From assembly GCA_905221605.1 (NCBI GenBank), contig CAJNDS010002632.1:158115-222114 (forward strand): a DNA stretch of 64,000 bases, given 5' to 3'. Source of the DNA: Symbiodinium natans. Its lineage: Eukaryota; Sar; Dinophyceae; Suessiales; Symbiodiniaceae. Positions 1 through 11,552 of this stretch are shown one piece after another. A program made the translations under genes and the position numbers. Every line of letters starts with the position of its first letter. Position 1 is the first letter of the stretch. The notes under the pieces are model-generated. The model did not search any database, was not told the origin of the DNA, and saw only the letters and a program-made list of their open reading frames with translations.

Positions 1-1918
1 CCTAAGCCGCACGGGAACGTGGAGCCTTGTGCGCAGAGCCCGTTTGGCAGGTCTGGCCGGGGAGCCACCGGGTAGGAACCCTAAACCCTAAACCCTAAAC
101 CCTAATAGGGTTCAGCGGTTCGGGGTTTACGGCTTAGGGTTTTGGCGCTCAGGCGTTGGGGCTTAGGGTTTAGGGTTGAGGGTTTAGAGTATGGGGTTTA
201 GGGTATAGGGCTTGGGGGGGCGCGGGGTTTGGGCTGTAGGGTTCCTGAAGTTCCTGAGCCCTAAACCTAAACCTAAACCCTAAACTCTAAACCCTAAACC
301 CTAAACCCTAAACCCTAAACCCTAAACCCTAAAACCCCAAACCCTAGACCCTGACTCTTGCCAACGGGCTCCCATTCTGCGGTTTTTTTCCAGGGAGGCC
401 ATGATCCCGATGGCCGGGGAACTCACAAAACCCAACTCCCTAAACCCCAAACTGGTTTAGGGTTTAGGGTTTAGGGTTTAGGGTTTAGGGTTTAGGGTTT
501 AGGGTTGAGGGTTGAGGGTTGAGGGTTTAGGGTTGAGGGTTTAGGGTTTAGGGCTTAGGTTGGGGTTACCCCTAAACCCCAAACCCTAAACCCCCCTAAA
601 ACGCTGTGGCTGTAGGGTAAAAGCCTTGGGGTGATCCCGCTAAACAGTTGAAGCCCGCAATCCCGACTAAAGCTAGAAGTAGGGGTTTAGGGTTTAGGGT
701 TTAAGGTTTAGGGTTTAGGGTTTAGGGTTAACCCTACACCCTAAAACATACCCCCAGGCCATGAAGCAGGTCAACGCCTGAGCCGCGTCCGGTCTAGGTG
801 TGAAACTGCGAATGCAAAAACAAATCATCCTTACTCCCCAAACCACCATGGTATGGTTTAATTCGGGGGCTTACAATGGGGTTTAGGGCTTAGGGCTTCG
901 GGCTTCGGGCTTGGGGTTTGGGGTTTAGGGTTTAGGGTTTAGGGTTTAGGGTTTAGGGTTTAGGGTTTAGGGTTTAGGGTTTAGGGTTTAGGGTTTAGGG
1001 TTTAGGGTTTAGGGGGCTCACAAAGCACGCAAACGCTAAGCCAACAGCCTGGAAGGCCAGAAGGCTCTAAGCATTCAAACCTTGTGCCGGGCTGTGGCCA
1101 GGCTACAGGACGCCAACCATGGAAACCGTAAACCCTAAACCCCAAACCCTAAACCCCAAACCCTAAACCCTAAACCCTAAACCCTGCTCCCTTAACCCTA
1201 AACCCTAAACCCTAAACCCCAAATTCAAATTTGCTAGGACCCGGCAGCCCAGACAGCCGCCGTGCAGCAAAGCTACACCAGCGATGAAATCCGCTGCTCA
1301 GATTCGATGTCCCCAGGGCTGGAAGACAGATCCTGAGAAAGGGCCAAGAGATGTTTTGGGTTTACGGCTCGGGTTTAGGGTTTAGGATTTAGGGTTTGGG
1401 GGTTAAGGGTTTTGATTCAGAAGCCTAACCCCTAAAGCTAAGCCCTTCAACCCAAAAACCCTAAGCGTTTAAACGCTACGGCCAACTTCATGCAACAATC
1501 CTTAAGCCCAATTTTGGGGTTTAGGCTTAAGGGAACAGATATGGACTGAGCACAACCCTTTAGGGCAGTTGCCGGGATCTTCGGGGGCAAGCGCATGGGT
1601 TCCGTTCTCCACCCTACACCCTAAACCCTAAGCCCTAAACCCCGACCCCAAACCCCAAATTAAATCCTAACCCTAAGCCCTAAACCATAAGCCCTAAACC
1701 CTAACCCCTAACCCCTAGACCCTAAACCCTAAACCCTAAACCTTAGACCCTAAACCCTAAGGAAACTGCCTTCAGATACACCCTAGGCCATAAATCCTGA
1801 AACCCACTCCCTGGAAACATTTAGGGTTTGAGGTTTAGGGTTTAGGGTTTAGGGTTTAAGGTTTAGGGTTTAGGGATTCGGGTTTAGGGCTACCTCCCGA
1901 AACCGATCCCCCCCGGCA
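1..1918. repeat. Interstitial telomeric mosaic
   Basis: CCCTAAA tracts lie near 78-106, 266-333, 1128-1215 and 1617-1765. TTTAGGG tracts lie near 449-506, 683-729, 880-1013 and 1820-1885. Orientation therefore switches several times within 2 kb. Between them are unique islands of 60-150 bp (1-77, 345-430, 595-680, 740-865, 1014-1125, 1225-1360, 1536-1615). One island has an acceptor-like pyrimidine run ending in CAG near 381-393. No gene can be supported here, because such short islands are often open in some frame by chance. Confidence 0.9.
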
Positions 1919-2048
1919 CAATGATCAATAAGCTATACACAAATGAAAAACGATTTGTAGATTGGATCGTTGATTTGGTGCATATGTATATATGTATATA
2001 CAGAAACTAGATAGGTAGATAGATAGATAGATGGATAGATAGATATCC

Positions 2049-2080
<32 letters not shown>

Positions 2081-2460
2081 CCATATATATATATATATGG
2101 ATATATGTGTGTATACACTGTCTGTGCACATTGATATAGTTATCCATGTACTGTGCTTGTGCTTCCTTGACTGTGTCTCCTCTTTTTTGCCTTGCAGGGT
2201 AAGGTTTGGTGACGTGTTTCGGGTTTACAGACTAGCGCTGAGAATATATCTATGGCTACATGGGCTCTCCATGGGGTTGTCAGACCAGGATTGCCACAGA
2301 AATTGGGGTTTTGAGGTTAGGGATATCCACATCTCCGATACCTCGTCTGGGGTGCGCGCGCAGTCCTGCATGTACCGGACAACCTTGCAGCAAACCAAAT
2401 CCATCTGTCCGCAACCGAAACATCCCGAAACACTAAACCCTAAACCCTACTGCGAGCTCT
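1919..2460. other. Non-telomeric island with splice-acceptor-like site
   Basis: This island of about 500 bp has almost no heptamer repeats until 2431-2450. Its left half is microsatellite. A T/C-rich run at about 2170-2194 followed by CAG (ends 2197) looks like a plus-strand 3' splice site. A frame of 121 codons (2097-2462) is open but starts inside the microsatellite, and its product resembles nothing I know. It could be an intron end plus exon, or plain non-coding DNA. Confidence 0.4.
1981..2108. repeat. Compound microsatellite (TAGA, CA, TA)
   Basis: Runs of TAGA units near 2010-2043, then CA units near 2051-2064, then TA units to 2108. Within it, 2081-2100 is a perfect 20-bp palindrome of CCATATA...TATATGG form. 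It is AT-rich, unlike the surrounding DNA. Confidence 0.9.
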
Positions 2461-5400
2461 AGACCCTAACCGTCAGTCCTAAACCCGTTGCCCAATAGGC
2501 GCGAATCATCACGCTGGAACGAGCTACTTAGGGGGACCCAGTGTGTGTTTGGCTTTGGTTTTCAGGGTTTAGGGCCTGGGGTTTAGGCGTTGGGGCCCTT
2601 GTAAAAAAACCAAAAAAAGCGGTGGTACACCCCCCCCCCCCCCAATCGGCACACTTTCCTTACAGCCCATATTGAAGGTGTGGAATGGATTAGGGGCTAC
2701 ATCTAAGAGCATCACCCGCCCAAACCCCCTCCCCCACGTCTCTATGTGCAGCTTCGCGGGGCCTGTTTAGGGATCAGGGTGCAGGCTTGAAAGTTCCTTA
2801 AACCCTAAACCCCAAACCCAAGACCCCTCTAAGCTCTCAGCCCTAAGCCCTAAGCCCTAAACCCTTAACCCTAAACCCCAAACCCTAAACCCTAAACCCT
2901 AAACCCTTAACCCTTAACCCTAAACCCCAAACCCTAAACCCTAAACCCGGGTTCAAACCCAGGGACGCCGGCTCAGCGTTCAGGGGGCATGTTGGCATGG
3001 GCTCAGGCTTGCGACTATTAGGGATGACAAGGGTTTAAGGGTGACTCCTAACCCTAAACCCTAAACCCTAAACCCTCAACCCTAAACCCTAAACCCTAAA
3101 CCCTAAACCCTAAACCCCTGAACCCTAAACCCTAAACCCTAAACCCGAGGAACCCTAAACTTTACGGGTCCAAGGGCTTAGGCGCGAGGGTTGTGTTTGA
3201 AGAGGAGCCCGAAACTTCGAGAACCCTACCACCCCTGCAACCCCCGGAGCCTGAAACTGCAACCCCTGCACCCGACGCCCTTTTAGGGCTTTAGGGTTTA
3301 GGGTTTAGGGTTTAAGATATATAGGTTTAAGGTTCAGAGGTGCTTGCTTTTGGGCTGTAGGAACACCCCGCTTCCCGATGAAGTAGTTTGGGTTGGCAAG
3401 ATCCGCCTTACGACTCTGGGAACTGCCTAAACCCTAAACCCTAAACCGTCAATTTTCCTCCCACCGGCTTGTCTGTGCACTCCCACCTGGCCCAAGGACA
3501 CGGAGTTGCCTCGGTTTGTTCCGACGGCGTCGGTTCTGGATTTGGTGGGTTCGGGGTTTAGGGTTTAGGGATTAGGCCCCCCCCCCTTCCCCCCTCACTT
3601 CCCCCCCTGACCCTGAAAATTTTTTCTTCCTGCCATGCGATCCAAAGGGTGGGTGGGTAGATATGCGATTCCACAGAAGCGAGCTTGACTGACCAATGCC
3701 TGGACTGGAGATGCTCAATCCTAAACCCTAAACCCTCAAGCCCTAAACCCGATGACCGGATAACCCGATAAACTCTAAACCCTAAACCCCAAACCCCAAA
3801 CCCCAAACCCTAAACCCTAAACCCTAAACCCTAAACCTGCACCCAAGCGAGCCAAAGAGTCTGTAGGGTTTGGAGTTTAGGGCTTGGGGTGTAGGGTTTG
3901 GGGTTTAAGGGTTTGGGGTTTAGGGCTTGGGGGGTGTAGGGTTTGGGGCTGGGGCGGCTGGGGGCTGGGGCATCGGGCTTGGGTTTTAGGGCTCAGGGCC
4001 TGGGGTTTTGGGATTGCGGTTTGGGGTGTAGGGTTTGGGATGAAACCCAAACCCTCAACCCTAAACCCTAAAGCCAAAATGCACCCGAAACCAACACTCG
4101 AAAAGCCCTAAACCCTAAACCCCAAACGGTAAACCCTAAACCTTAACCCTGAACCCTAAACCTTAAACCCTGAACCCTAAACCCTAGACCCGAAATCCTA
4201 CACCCTAAAGCCTAAACCCTAAACCCTAAAACCTAAACCCTAAACCCTAAAACCTAAACCCTAAACCCTAAACCCTAAACCCCAAACCCCAAACCCCAAA
4301 CCCCAAACCCTAAACCCTAAACCCTAAACCCTAAACCCAAACCAGAAATTCGCCGGGCAGCTGCGCACCGGCGGGGCAAAGCTAAGGCGGCCCTCCATGG
4401 CGGCCTGGGCTGAGGGGTAAGGGTTTAGTTTAAGGCTTAGGTAAGTAAGCCTTAAACCCTAAACCCTAAACCCTAAACCCTAAACCCTAAACCACACTCA
4501 ACGAAAAATGGCGTGCACTGGCTTTGTCATAGGACCATCCACCTCGGGTTACATACCCCCTAAACAAACCCTAAACCCTAATTCTATGGCTTAAGGTCTT
4601 GGGCATCCAAGAATCTGGTTGCTGATCTACTGGAGATTTCTGGTTTGGGTTTAGGGTTTAGGGTTTAGGGTTTAGGGTTTAGGGTTTAGGGTTTAGGGTT
4701 TAGGGTTTAGGGTTTAGGGTTTAAGGTTTAAGGTTTAGGGTTTAGGGTGTGCGCTTCAGGGTTTAGGGGATGTTCGACCACAGCCCATTGGACGGAAAGG
4801 AACAAGAGGCGAGCTGCGGAAGCGACGACTACGCTGTAGTCGTAGGAGATGATCTGAAAACCCTAAACCCTAAACCCTAAACCCTACACCCTAAACCCTA
4901 AACCCTAAACCCTAAACCCTAAACTATAAGTCTGAAACCCAAAGCACTGCCCAAATCCCATCGCCTAACTGTCATGCCCCAAAATACTAAACCATCCAGC
5001 CCCTCTATCGTTTCGGTTGTAGGGTTTAGATGGGTTTAGTATTAGCTTCATACAAAACATATTCCGACCATATTGTACGGAATTTCAACTATGGAAGTCT
5101 TTGGCATTTAAGTAAAGCCCTAAAGCCCTAAACCCTAAACCCTAAACCCTAAAACCTAATCTCCGTCGAGGCCCTGCATCTTGCGTCCAGAGGGGCTTGA
5201 GTGACGGCGTAGAGGTTGTTGAAGCGGTTTGCTTCCGCAGCCATCTGCTTAAGGGGCTTCAGGTGGGGGGGTGTAGGGTTTAGGGTACAGGGTATAGGTT
5301 ATGAAGGCCGGTGGCCTCTTTATTAACTATCTGTTACCCTTTTACCTGAATTATAGCCCCGAGATACCCCAATAAGAACCCCCTACAAAAAAGAAACCCT

Positions 5401-7000
5401 ACTTAAAGAGACCACCAACCAGTATAAGGTTTAGGGTTTAGACTTTAGAGCGTAGTGGAGGGTTTTGGGTTTTGGATTTTGGGGGCCAGCAGGGCTATTA
5501 GGGTTTAGGACCTGCTCGTCTTCCACCCATGGCGTTGGGGCGGGCCCCTCAGCCCTACACTAAACCCTAAACCCTAAACCCTAAACCCTAAAACCCTTAA
5601 CAAAGAGACATTCCCACACCCGCCTCACGGCGCTCTGGTGCCGTGGCACACCTGAGCTTCTGCCTGCGAAGGAAACCTCGCGAGCGCTTTGGGCTTGGGG
5701 TTGAGCCATTGGGGGTTTAGGGTTTAGGGTTTGGGGTTTGGTGTTCCGGGTTTTGGCGTTTAGGGTTTAGGGTTTTGGGGTTTAAGTTTAAGGTGTAGGG
5801 TTTAGGGTTTAGGGATTGGGGTTTAGGGTTTGGGGTGTCTAGGGCTTTGGGCGCTTACAAGGGGGGTACGAATGTGTGCTGGCGAACAAGCAAGCCCTAA
5901 ACCCTAAACCCCAAACCTCAAACCCTACTCGCCAACTTGGCCAACTGCCGGAAGTTCAAGAAGATCGGCGGGCGCATTTCGGGGCTCAGCAGCACTTGGG
6001 TGCTCGGGGCTTCGGGCTTAGGGTTTAGGGTTTATTCGGGGCTGCGAAACTCCTAGACCCTGAACCCTCAAAGGGGGTAGAGCCCTGAAAAGATGGGGAT
6101 TGCAGGGTTTGGGGATTACAGGGTTTAGGGATTGCAGGGTTTAGGGATTGCAGGGTTTATTGGGTTTGAGCCCTAAACCCTAAACCCTAAACCCTAAACC
6201 CTAAATCTTAAATCTTAAATCTTAAACCGGATTATGGGCCTTGTGGGGCTTGGAGCTGCTGTGTTTTTCTGTTGCAGTTTTTGTTGGGGGGTTTATAGGG
6301 TGCCTTAGACCCCAAAACCCTAAACCCTGAACCCTGAACCCTGAACCCTAAACCCTGAACCCTAAACCCTAAACCCTAAACCCTGAACCCTAAACCCTAA
6401 ACCCTTAACCCCCAACTTCCGTATCTGTCGCAATTATCTTATAAGCCCAAAACAAGGTGCTGAACAGAAGGGGTTTGGGGTGTGTAGGGTTTAGGGTATA
6501 GGGGATGCGGTATACGGGTTCAGGGTTGCAGGGTTTGCTAGCCTCGATGTAGACCCTCAACCCCTCAAGCGCAAGTGAAGAGCTCGCAGTGTAGACGGGC
6601 AGGCAAAGCTGGTTGGCCCTGCGCGAGAGGCACTTCATTATGGGGTTCTTGAGGGAGGGGGGTTCATGGGGGGTAGGTACCTAGGGAGCCTCAGGGAAGT
6701 TTAGGGAGTTTTAGGGAGTAGTGGGTTAAGAACACGATAACTACACCCTAAACGCAAGGCACCAAAATGTAAACCCAAACAGGGCCAACAGTTTGGGCTT
6801 CGGGGTTCAGGGGCGTTTCGAGTTTGGGCCTTATGGTTTGCAGGGTTTAGGGTTTAGGGTTTACTTGCTCTCCCCTTAGAACCGACGGAAGCTACCAGCT
6901 ATCGTGGTAAACACGAATCAAAGATCAACATTTCCACGACTTGGATGGCTGCGGCCAATGGTTTCAGGGCAGGGATACACGGTAAAGCTTCGGGTTTCAG
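2461..7000. repeat. Interstitial telomeric mosaic
   Basis: Main tracts: CCCTAAA at 2795-2948, 3052-3146, 4105-4340, 4455-4490, 4858-4923 and 6300-6412; TTTAGGG at 4645-4748 and 5715-5840. Variants such as CCCCAAA, GGGGTTT, CCCTGAA and GATTGCAGGGTTTAG (6093-6160) are interspersed. Unique islands (for example 3169-3290, 3340-3430, 3450-3548, 4768-4858, 5159-5262, 5923-6010) are open in one frame on one strand or the other. At about 55-60 percent GC this is expected by chance for about 30 codons, so no gene is called. Confidence 0.88.
3612..3722 (+). repeat. Dispersed repeat R1, copy 1
   Basis: About 110 bp similar, with many substitutions, to 28801-28905. The last 40 bp also resemble 34207-34250. 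Shared landmarks in order: a GAAAATTTTTT/GGAAATATTT block, GGGTGGGT, then GAGATGCT just before a CCCTAAA tract. All three copies end at or next to telomeric DNA. Function unknown. Confidence 0.55.
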
Positions 7001-7676
7001 TTTGGGGTGAAAAATAACCTACAGTTGCAATATCCATATACTGGCCTTTTCTGCAGAAACCTGAAACACTAAGTCCATTTCATTGTATGTCAAGCCAACT
7101 ACGCCTCTCACGGTAGCACGTGGTCCCTTACTATGGGCCCTTAAGAGGGGGACAACCTTTTTGACCCGATAAAACCCAAGGGCCCTTAATTCAGAACCCT
7201 TCAAAGGAGGTAATAGCAAATGTCCGAGCCTTAGGGCTTGGGGTTGAGGGCCCCAAACCCTAAATCCCCCATCCCCCACCCATCCGCTTTGAAGCCGGGT
7301 GTCTAGGCACAGAAGCCAATGTCCGGCCAACCCCCAAAACAACACCCAAAACACAAGCTCAGGGTTCAGGGTTTAGGGTTCAGGGTTTAGGGTGTAGGGT
7401 TTAGGGTTTAGGGTGTAGGGTTTCGGGGTCCCGAGTTTTAGGACTCAAGGCTTAAAGCCTCAAAACCCTAAATATGCCTCAATTCCGCCACCTAACCCCT
7501 GAACCCTAAACCCTCAACCCTAAACCCTCAACCCTCAACCCTCAACCCTAAACCCTAAACCCTAAACCCTAAACCCTAAACCCTCCCTTCATCCCCTCGG
7601 CCCTTTGACAAGCTGATGCCTCGGCTTTACGCGCAGTCTGTTTAGACTTGTCGCTTCTGCAAAATGGGTTTAGGTT
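7001..7676. other. Mixed island with telomeric variants
   Basis: Contains a hairpin-family relic (7112-7225), then TTTAGGG/TTCAGGG variants (7362-7432) and CCCTCAA/CCCTAAA (7495-7585). A minus-strand frame of 111 codons (7354-7019) crosses the relic and shows no recognisable domain, so it is not called a gene. Confidence 0.6.
7112..7225 (+). mobile_element. Hairpin family F1, degenerate copy
   Basis: Matches the best copy at 58103-58244 in order: GTGGTCCCTTA, GGGCCCTTAAGAGG, AACCCAAGGGCCC, TTCAGAACCCTT, AAGGAGGTAA. The right inverted end is degraded. F1 elements are short, have no reading frame and have inverted ends (GTAGTTACATGGTCCCTT), as in MITE-type non-autonomous DNA transposons. Confidence 0.6.
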
Positions 7677-7843
7677 GGGATGGTCCCCCTTATACTCGGA
7701 AACCTTAAACCTTAAACCCGAAACCCTAAACCCTAAACCCTAAACCCTAAACCCTAAACCCTAAACCCTAAACCCTAACCCTAGATTATAGTAGGGGGTA
7801 CCAGAATCCCTAGTAAGGACTGTTAGCATAGGCGGGAACATCC
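7677..7843. mobile_element. Hairpin family F2 copy split by a telomeric array
   Basis: The left arm at 7677-7699 (GGGATGGTCCCCCTTATACT) and the right arm at 7784-7843 (ends GGACTGTTAGCATAGG then CGGGAACATCC) are the two ends of the F2 element seen intact at 8883-8970. Between them is about 84 bp of CCCTAAA repeats that the intact copy lacks. The telomeric tract therefore appears inserted into the element, possibly replacing part of its middle. Confidence 0.65.
7700..7783 (+). repeat. CCCTAAA array inside F2 element
   Basis: Begins with CCTTAAA variants and becomes uniform CCCTAAA. It sits between the two F2 arms. Confidence 0.9.
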
Positions 7844-7947
7844 GAAGGTTTAGGGCTCATCAAATATGTAGGGATTAACCCGAAACCCTAGCCCTAAACC
7901 CTAAGCCAGCATAAGGCAGCACCCTGAACCCCTGAATCCTAAACCCT

Positions 7948-8085
7948 AAACCCCCAATCCCTTCACTAAACCCTAAACCCTAAACCCTAAACCCTAAACC
8001 CTAAACCCTAAACCCTAAACCCTAAACCCTAAACCCTAAACCCTAAACCCTAAACCCTAAACCCTAAACCCCCCAATCCCATCAC
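7948..8085 (+). repeat. CCCTAAA array flanked by a direct repeat
   Basis: About 14 near-perfect CCCTAAA copies (7967-8068). The left flank 7948-7966 (AAACCCCCAATCCCTTCAC) recurs at the right edge, 8066-8085, with one substitution and one extra C. This resembles a duplicated insertion site. Confidence 0.8.
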
Positions 8086-8162
8086 GAATCCCGGGCCGGT
8101 CCTCTGCTTCACCGCATCCTGCAAGAAACGCTCCTGGCGCGGGTCGGTTTGGGGATTTGGGT

Positions 8163-8251
8163 TTTGGGTTTAGGGTTTAGGGTTTAGGGTTTAGGGTTTA
8201 GGGTTTAGGGTTTAGGGTTTAGGGTTTAGGGTTTAGGGTTTAGGGTTTAGG
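8163..8251 (+). repeat. TTTAGGG array
   Basis: About 12 uniform copies, ending at GGGGCATAGG, after which the opposite orientation (CCCTAAA) starts. This makes a fusion-like head-to-head junction. Confidence 0.92.
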
Positions 8252-8269
8252 GGCATAGGCCCTAAACCA

Positions 8270-8446
8270 TAAACCCTTTAAACCCTTTAAACCCTAAACC
8301 TTTTAAACCCTTTAAACCCTTTAAACCCTTTAAACCCTTTAAACCCTTTAAACCCTTTAAACCCTTTAAACCCTTTAAACCCTTTAAACCCTTTAAACCC
8401 TTTAAACCCTTTAAACCCTTTAAACTCTTTAAACCCTTTAAACCCT
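8270..8446 (+). repeat. 9-bp variant array (CCCTTTAAA)n
   Basis: About 18 copies of CCCTTTAAA, a 9-bp derivative of CCCTAAA with two extra T, nearly uniform. The unit differs in length from the heptamer, so it spread by local amplification and not by ordinary telomere synthesis. Confidence 0.92.
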
Positions 8447-8580
8447 AAACCCTAAACCCCAAACCCTAAACCCTAGGGTCTTTGCGACGTTGCATCCCCT
8501 TCCGACCCCCGGCGGTCCTCCGCGGGCGAGAGGTCCTGGCAAGCCATGCCGCAAACCCCTAAAGCCCGAAACCAAAGCGC

Positions 8581-8871
8581 AAGGTTTAGGGTTTAGGGTT
8601 TAGGGTTTAGGGTGGTTTAGGGTTTAGGGTTTAGGGTTTAGGGTTTAAGGTTTAGGGGTTTAGGGTTTAGGGTTTAGGGTTTAGGGTTTAGGGGTTTAGG
8701 GGTTTAGGGGTTTAGGGGTTTAGGGGTTTAGGGGTTTAGGGGTTTAGGGGTTTAGGGGTTTAGGGGTGTAGGGGTTTAGGGGTTTAGGGGTTTAGGGGTT
8801 TAGGGGTTTAGGGGTTTAGGGGTTTAGGGGTTTAGGGGTTTAGGGGTTTAGGGGTTTAGGGGTTTAGGGGA
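8581..8871 (+). repeat. TTTAGGG then 8-bp TTTAGGGG array
   Basis: Heptamers to about 8690 pass into about 22 uniform octamers TTTAGGGG, with one TGTAGGGG variant near 8766. A short CCCTAAA follows at 8872, so the polarity flips. Confidence 0.92.
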
Positions 8872-8882
8872 CCCTAAACCTT

Positions 8883-8970
8883 GGGATGTTCCCCCTTACT
8901 ACAGTCCTTAATGGGGATTGTAGTACCCCCTATTTTATCCGAGGACTGTTAGTATAAGGGGGAACATTCC
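8883..8970. mobile_element. Hairpin family F2, intact copy (88 bp)
   Basis: The left end GGGATGTTCCCCCTTA...AGTCCT pairs with the right end, whose reverse complement reads GGAATGTTCCCCCTTA...AGTCCT. The loop is AT-richer. It has no reading frame and is too short to encode anything. It is best explained as a MITE-like non-autonomous element. No clear target duplication is seen. Confidence 0.7.
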
Positions 8971-9660
8971 AACCTGAACACAGAAAACCCCTGAATCCCT
9001 TCAAGCCCCGAAAAACCCCGAAGCCCCGGAAATGGAAAACAAGGGTCCTTGCTACAAAACCTCAGACCCCAAATCCAAACCCCACACCCCAAACCCGAAA
9101 CCCAAACCCACAGATTCCAGCTCAAAACCCAAACTTCAGGTTCGAACCCTTCGGGAAACCAGCATCCTACACATAGGGTCAGAGGGTTCAGGGCTTACAC
9201 TTTCAAGCTTGGGCAGCCCTAAACCCTCATCACTACACTTGTGGCAAGGAGCTTTATGTTCTATTCTGGCGTGGTGCTTCTTATTTGAAATGTGTCGTTC
9301 AGGTGTTTGGGGTGGGTTTGGAATTGACAGCTCATGAAAACAGGGTTAGTTAGGGCTTGGGAGTTAGGATTCCAGGCTTTCACACCCCTAAAGACCTAAA
9401 TGCCTCGCAGGTCACCTACGTCTACGCATGCCCTCAACAGTTGACGTCAAAGACCATGTCCAGCATTTGTCTGATTGCTGCTGCTGCTAACTTTTGGCCA
9501 GGACTTGTCGCTTTTAACGCCTTGCATGGCTAACGCAGCAACTGTGTGCGCGTGCTCTTGCTGTTCTTGGTTTCTATACCCAAGAGTAACCTAGGGGTAG
9601 AAAATGGGCACCCTTTTTGTTGCAAAAGGGGCTTCTAAGGGAACCTCAACCCTAATAAAC
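8971..9660. other. Low-repeat island
   Basis: About 690 bp with few heptamers. A plus-strand frame of 101 codons (9032-9337) is open; its first third is low-complexity (Pro/Lys/Ser from CCCAAA-type repeats). The remainder (9340-9660) shows no convincing frame or RNA structure. Confidence 0.4.
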
Positions 9661-11507
9661 AGTAATAAGGGCCAACTCTGGATCCTCCTAGCCCTAAGCC
9701 CTACGCCCTAAACCCTAAGCCCTACAAAACCTGAACCCGAAACCCTAAACCCCAAACTCTAAACCCCAAACCCTAAACCCTAAACCCGAGAACCCTAAAC
9801 CTTAAACCCTAAACCCTAAACCCTAAACCCTAAACCCTAAACCCTAAACCCCCAACAGCCCCCCGGGGCGCTCCGCGCTGACGGCTTTTCGTCGTCTGCC
9901 CGTGCGTCCCTGTTCGTCCTCGCGGGAACAGGGCTGAGAGTCTGTCTGGGTTTGCCTTTTAGGGATGTTAAGGTTTTTAGGGTTTAGGGTTTAGGGTGTA
10001 GGGTTTAGGGTTTAGGGATTTGGGTTTAGGGTTTAGGGTTTAGGGTTTAGGGTTTAGGGTTTAGGGTTTAGGGTTTAGGGTTTAGGGTCCGAGTCTAGGG
10101 TCTAGGGTTTACTATTTAGGGTTATTAGGGGCTGGGGTTTGAAAGGGTACGCTTCATGTGGTCTCCACACACGAAAAATATTACTATCCTGAACCCTAAA
10201 CGCTCTAAACGCTCTAAACCCTAAACCCTAAACCCTAAACCCTAAACCCTAAACCCTGAACCCCACGTTTCGCGAACCCAGACGACCAAACGCGAGGAGA
10301 ATGTCACGGTTTTTTCACAAGCCGCTAGCCATGGCTAACCCTAAGCACCTAAGCCCCTACCCTAAACTCTAAACCCGAAACCCTGAGCCCCTACGCCGCA
10401 AAGCCCCTAAGCCCTAAGCCCTAAACCCTAAGCCCCTAAGCCCCTAAGCCCCTAAGCCCCTAAGCCCCTAAGCCCCTAAGCCCCTAAGCCCCTAAGCCCC
10501 TAAGCTCCTAAGCCCCTAAGCCCCTAAGCCCCTAAGCCCTAAACCCTAAACCCCTGAGCCCCTAAACCTTGAGTTGGTGGCTTAAGTGAGACACTGAAAC
10601 CCACATACCTGCCAATTTCGGGTAAAGGCCTAATCCTGACAACGCGCCTCACACTCCAATTCCATCCATGCTAGGGTTTAGGGTTCAGGGTTCAGGGTTT
10701 AGGGTTTAGGGTTTAAGTTTTAGGGTTTAGGGTTCAGAGTAAACTGTGAGCGCTGAACCGCCTGCCACTCCACGAAGGTCTGTAGCTTGCCATCACGACC
10801 TGTCAAGCCCCCCGGGGATTTAGCGGTTGGCGTTGGAAATAGGGTTCAGAGTTCAAATTCAGGATTCAGGGTTTAGGGTTCAGGGTTCGCTTAGGGTTTA
10901 GGGTTTAGGGTTCAGGGTTCAGGGTTCAGGGTTCAGGGTTCAGGGTTCAGGGTCCAGGGTTCAGGGTTTCAGGGTTCGGGGTTTTGAGTTTAGGTCTCTA
11001 GTCTAGGGGTTGAGTAGGGTCCTAACTAAACCCTAGAAAATTCGACAGGCCATGCAGTCCTAGTATGGCTCAGGCATCCAAGGGGGGCTAAGCCTTGGTC
11101 GAGGATTTTGGGCTCCAGGCAGCTCAAACGACGGGGAGCCACAACCCGGAACCTGGAACACCCTAAACCCTAAACCCTAAACCCTAAACCCTGAACCCTG
11201 AACCCTGAACCCTAAACCCTAAACCCTAAACTCTTCTTTCGCCTTACTCAAGTGCAGATGGCCATGACCTAAGAAACCCCGAAGAAAGCCCTGCTCCACC
11301 ATAGAGGCTTCAGGATCCAAGCCTTGCAGTGCAGGACTGTTGGCTTAGGGTTTAGGGTTTAGGGTTGAGGGTTAGGGTTTGAGGGTTACCCTGACGCCCC
11401 ACAGCGTCTTGGGGTTTAGGATTTGGGGTCTGGGGGTCGGAGGCTGAGGATTCGGGTCCAGAGTTTCGGGTTTGAGCCCTAAAACCTAAACCCTCAACCC
11501 TCAACCA

Positions 11508-11552
<45 letters not shown>

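Noticed and set aside
3884-4111. Short open frames rich in GFRVWGLG or LNPKP
   Set aside because: These are the translations of TTTGGGG/TTTAGGG and CCCTAAA repeats. The same peptide text appears wherever arrays lie (also 45768-45986, 3558-3806).
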